7,174 nucleotides of DNA from RBG-16-57-9 sp964529745 (GTDB lineage Archaea; Thermoproteota; Bathyarchaeia; TCS64), in the NCBI GenBank assembly GCA_964529745.1, contig CAZGZR010000119.1:1-7174 (forward strand). The letters run 5' to 3'. The notes beneath the pieces are model-generated. The model did no database searches, was not told the origin of the DNA, and worked only from the letters and a program-made list of their open reading frames with translations. The position numbers and the translations under genes are program-made. Shown here one piece after another: positions 5,527-7,174 of this stretch (position 1 is the first letter of the stretch; the number at the start of each line of letters is the position of its first letter).

Positions 5527-6618
5527 ATGACCCTGTACAAGGAAGATGAATGGGTCCAGCTCTCGGTACTAAAGCCATATGTATATGACGTCTTCAGAGG
5601 AATAGGCGTACCGGATGAGGACGCCGAGATATGCACCGACGTGCTACTGGACGCCGACCTTAAAGGCATAGACACCCATGGCGTAAACAGGCTCAAACCC
5701 GTCTACTACGACAGGGTGAAGAATGGGCTCCAGTCCCCCGTGACGAGGCTAGACGTGGTCAGGGAGGGGCCGACCACGGCGGTGGTGGACGGGAACAACG
5801 GCATGGGCATGGTGGTAGCCAAGAGGTCCATGGACCTCTGCATAGAGAAGGCTAGGAAGCTTGGGATGGGAATGGTCGCGGCCAGGAACTCCACCCACTT
5901 CGGCATAGCGGGCTACTACGCCGAGATGGCTGCGAAGCAGGGCCTCATAGGAATCACGGGGACCAACGCCAGGCCGTCAATAGCGCCCACCTTCGGCGTC
6001 GAGCCCATGCTCGGCACCAACCCTTTAACTTTCGCCTTCCCCACCGACGAGGAGTTCCCGTTCAGCCTAGACTGCGCCACCTCGATAATCCAGAGGGGGA
6101 AGGTCGAGCTCTACGCCCGGAAGGGAGAGAAGTTGCCGCCAGGACTTGTAATCAGAAACGATGGCTCGACAAGCACCGATCCAGACGAGATACTGGGGGA
6201 CCTCCTCTCGGGGGAGGCTGCGCTGCTCCCGTTGGGGGGGATGGGCGAAGACACCGCCGGCTACAAGGGATACGGTTACGCCACCGTGGTCGAGATACTG
6301 TCCGCGTCGCTGCAGTCGGGGTACTTCCTCAAGGCGATCAACGGCGTGAATCTGGGACACTTCTTCATCGCAATCGACGTGTCCGCTTTCACCGACCTCG
6401 ACGAATTCAAGAAGACTACGGGAGACATACTCCGCTCCCTAAGGGCAGCCAAGAAGGCACCCGGGGCTGACCGCATCTACACTGCTGGCGAGAAGGAGTA
6501 TTTCACGTCGCTGGAGCGTCGGGTGGAGGGGGTGCCCATCAACGCCAGCGTCCAGGCGGAGCTAATCCAGATGAGAGACGAACTTGGGCTGAGCCAGCAC
6601 ACCTTCCCCTTCGAGTAG
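5527..6618 (+). CDS. Ldh2 family malate/L-lactate (2-hydroxyacid) dehydrogenase
   Basis: Cytosolic NAD(P)-dependent 2-hydroxyacid dehydrogenase of the type-2 malate/L-lactate dehydrogenase family (PF02615), which is unrelated to the classic Rossmann-fold LDH/MDH. At 363 residues it is full length. Landmarks in order: DLKGIDTHGVNRLKPVYYDR (44-63) with the family's His51 and Arg55; VVDGNNGMGMVVAKR (86-100); RNSTHFGIAGYYAEMA (120-135) with conserved His124; TGTNARPSIAPTFGVEPMLG (144-163) followed by TNPLTFAFPT (nucleotide-binding loop region); DCATSIIQRGKVELYARKG (182-200); PLGG (235-238) and GYKGYGYATVVEILSASL (245-262) with the conserved Lys247; and GHFFIAID (277-284). Substrate choice in this family includes malate, lactate, sulfolactate (ComC) and ureidoglycolate (AllD), and cannot be decided here. 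Archaeal members of this closeness are usually called malate dehydrogenases. The upstream amidotransferase gene is co-directional, 60 nt away. Confidence 0.93.
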   Translation: MTLYKEDEWVQLSVLKPYVYDVFRGIGVPDEDAEICTDVLLDADLKGIDTHGVNRLKPVYYDRVKNGLQSPVTRLDVVREGPTTAVVDGNNGMGMVVAKRSMDLCIEKARKLGMGMVAARNSTHFGIAGYYAEMAAKQGLIGITGTNARPSIAPTFGVEPMLGTNPLTFAFPTDEEFPFSLDCATSIIQRGKVELYARKGEKLPPGLVIRNDGSTSTDPDEILGDLLSGEAALLPLGGMGEDTAGYKGYGYATVVEILSASLQSGYFLKAINGVNLGHFFIAIDVSAFTDLDEFKKTTGDILRSLRAAKKAPGADRIYTAGEKEYFTSLERRVEGVPINASVQAELIQMRDELGLSQHTFPFE

Positions 6619-6726
6619 ACCCTTTTATCGCGGGTAATCAGGCGTCGAATGACGACGTATTCACCTTTTTGATGGAGAATTGAAAAGGGGGTACATTGGA
6701 TAAGGGGTGTAAACCGATAAAATAAG
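6619..6726. terminator. Convergent intergenic region with T-rich runs on both strands
   Basis: The Ldh2 and LeuD-type genes converge across 108 nt. Plus-strand T-runs lie at 6623-6626 (CCTTTTATC) and 6666-6670 (ACCTTTTTG); the minus strand reads TTATTTTATC just after its stop and CCCCCTTTT further on. Archaeal termination uses such runs, so bidirectional termination is likely. ACCTTTTT (6663-6670) could also pair with AAAAGGGGGT (6683-6692) as a hairpin with several G-U pairs, which is weak. Confidence 0.4.
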
Positions 6727-7174
6727 TTACCAGTTTTCTTTATTGTTCTTTATGAACTCTCGGAGCCCGCCTGCCGCGAGTATCTCCATCATGAACTGGG
6801 GGACTGGAGCGAACCTCAGGGTCTTGGCGCCATTGACGACTATGGTACCCTTGGCTAGGTCCACCTCCACGGTGTCCCCCGTCTTGATTTTCTTGCTTAC
6901 ATCGGGGCACTCGAGGGCAGGTAGACCGAGGTTCGTCGCGTTCCTATAGAAGATGCGGGCGAAGCCCTCGGCGATGACCGCCGACACCCCCGCGTGTTTG
7001 AGGGCGATGGGGGCGTGCTCGCGGCTGCTGCCCAAACCGAAGTTACGTCCTCCGACGACCACGTCGCCGGGCAGCACTAACCCTTGCTCCGGCAGCAGCA
7101 CGTGCTCGATGCCCATGCGCCCCACGTCGAAAAAGTGGGGCAGCCCTTGCGCCCGCGCAAACTCGCGCACAAAG
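6727..7174 (-). CDS. leuD: 3-isopropylmalate dehydratase-type small subunit (partial at N-terminus)
   Basis: Small subunit of a two-subunit aconitase-family hydro-lyase, in leucine biosynthesis (2- to 3-isopropylmalate) or a related step such as citramalate or homoaconitate isomerisation; it works with an iron-sulfur large subunit not in this window. About 149 codons are visible, and the frame runs off the right edge, so the N-terminal strand with the DTD/YL region that helps set specificity is missing. The GTG at 7168-7170 is internal, not the start. In the visible part (numbered from that Val): PGDVVVGGRNFGLGSSREHAPIALKHAG (34-61) is the swivel-domain core with the substrate-binding SSREHAP; VSAVIAEGFARIFYRNATNLGLPAL (62-86) and the tail MEILAAGGLREFI are typical of archaeal LeuD. 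The usual NFGCGSSREHAP has Leu in place of Cys (position 46). Gene symbol is by family; the exact reaction is uncertain. Confidence 0.85.
   Translation of the reverse strand, partial: FVREFARAQGLPHFFDVGRMGIEHVLLPEQGLVLPGDVVVGGRNFGLGSSREHAPIALKHAGVSAVIAEGFARIFYRNATNLGLPALECPDVSKKIKTGDTVEVDLAKGTIVVNGAKTLRFAPVPQFMMEILAAGGLREFIKNNKENW

Noticed and set aside
7168..7170. GTG as start codon of the LeuD-type gene
   Set aside because: The frame stays open to the window edge, and the family has about 20-30 more N-terminal residues upstream of this point.

Overview
This window looks like ordinary chromosomal DNA from an archaeon, most likely a thermophilic member of the Thermoproteota/TACK group; a finer placement is not possible from this stretch. 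The signs are archaeal: arginine is mostly AGG, isoleucine is often ATA, promoters look like A/T-rich TATA boxes, one gene appears to be leaderless, several others carry strong Shine-Dalgarno sites (GGAGGTGA, GGAGTGA), and the protein families (archaeal Ldh2, a CxxC-x17-CxxC zinc ribbon, a small LeuD subunit, a NatAB-type exporter) are common in archaea. No mobile element, CRISPR array, tRNA or rRNA was seen.

Layout, left to right. Positions 1-98 hold the last codons of an ABC transporter ATPase. It is translationally coupled to its ABC-2 type permease (about 91-1404), whose start appears to be non-canonical. A 116-residue protein that I do not recognise follows (1463-1813), then a short-chain 3-hydroxyacyl-CoA dehydrogenase-like protein (1916-2827). 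That gene runs tail to tail, with a 6-nt overlap, into a GNAT acetyltransferase on the minus strand (2822-3313). The GNAT gene is divergent from an acetamidase/formamidase-family protein (3376-4332). A 54-residue zinc-ribbon gene lies on the minus strand (4395-4559). It is followed by a 208-nt divergent promoter region, a stand-alone class I glutamine amidotransferase (4768-5466), an Ldh2-type malate/lactate-like dehydrogenase (5527-6618), and, on the minus strand and cut by the window edge, the small subunit of a 3-isopropylmalate dehydratase-type enzyme (6727-7174).

Functionally the window is a mix of export (ABC-2), small-molecule redox and hydrolysis (hydroxyacyl-CoA dehydrogenase, amidase, amidotransferase, 2-hydroxyacid dehydrogenase), and branched-chain amino-acid or related biosynthesis (LeuD). 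Most genes have their own intergenic leader and changing orientation, so only the ATPase/permease pair is clearly an operon; the amidotransferase and Ldh2 genes (60-nt gap) are a possible second one. I found no convincing new multi-gene system. The points most worth a second look are the missing canonical start codon of the permease, the altered active-site surroundings of the dehydrogenase, the unrecognised 116-residue protein, the small zinc ribbon, and an inverted repeat ahead of the Ldh2 gene.
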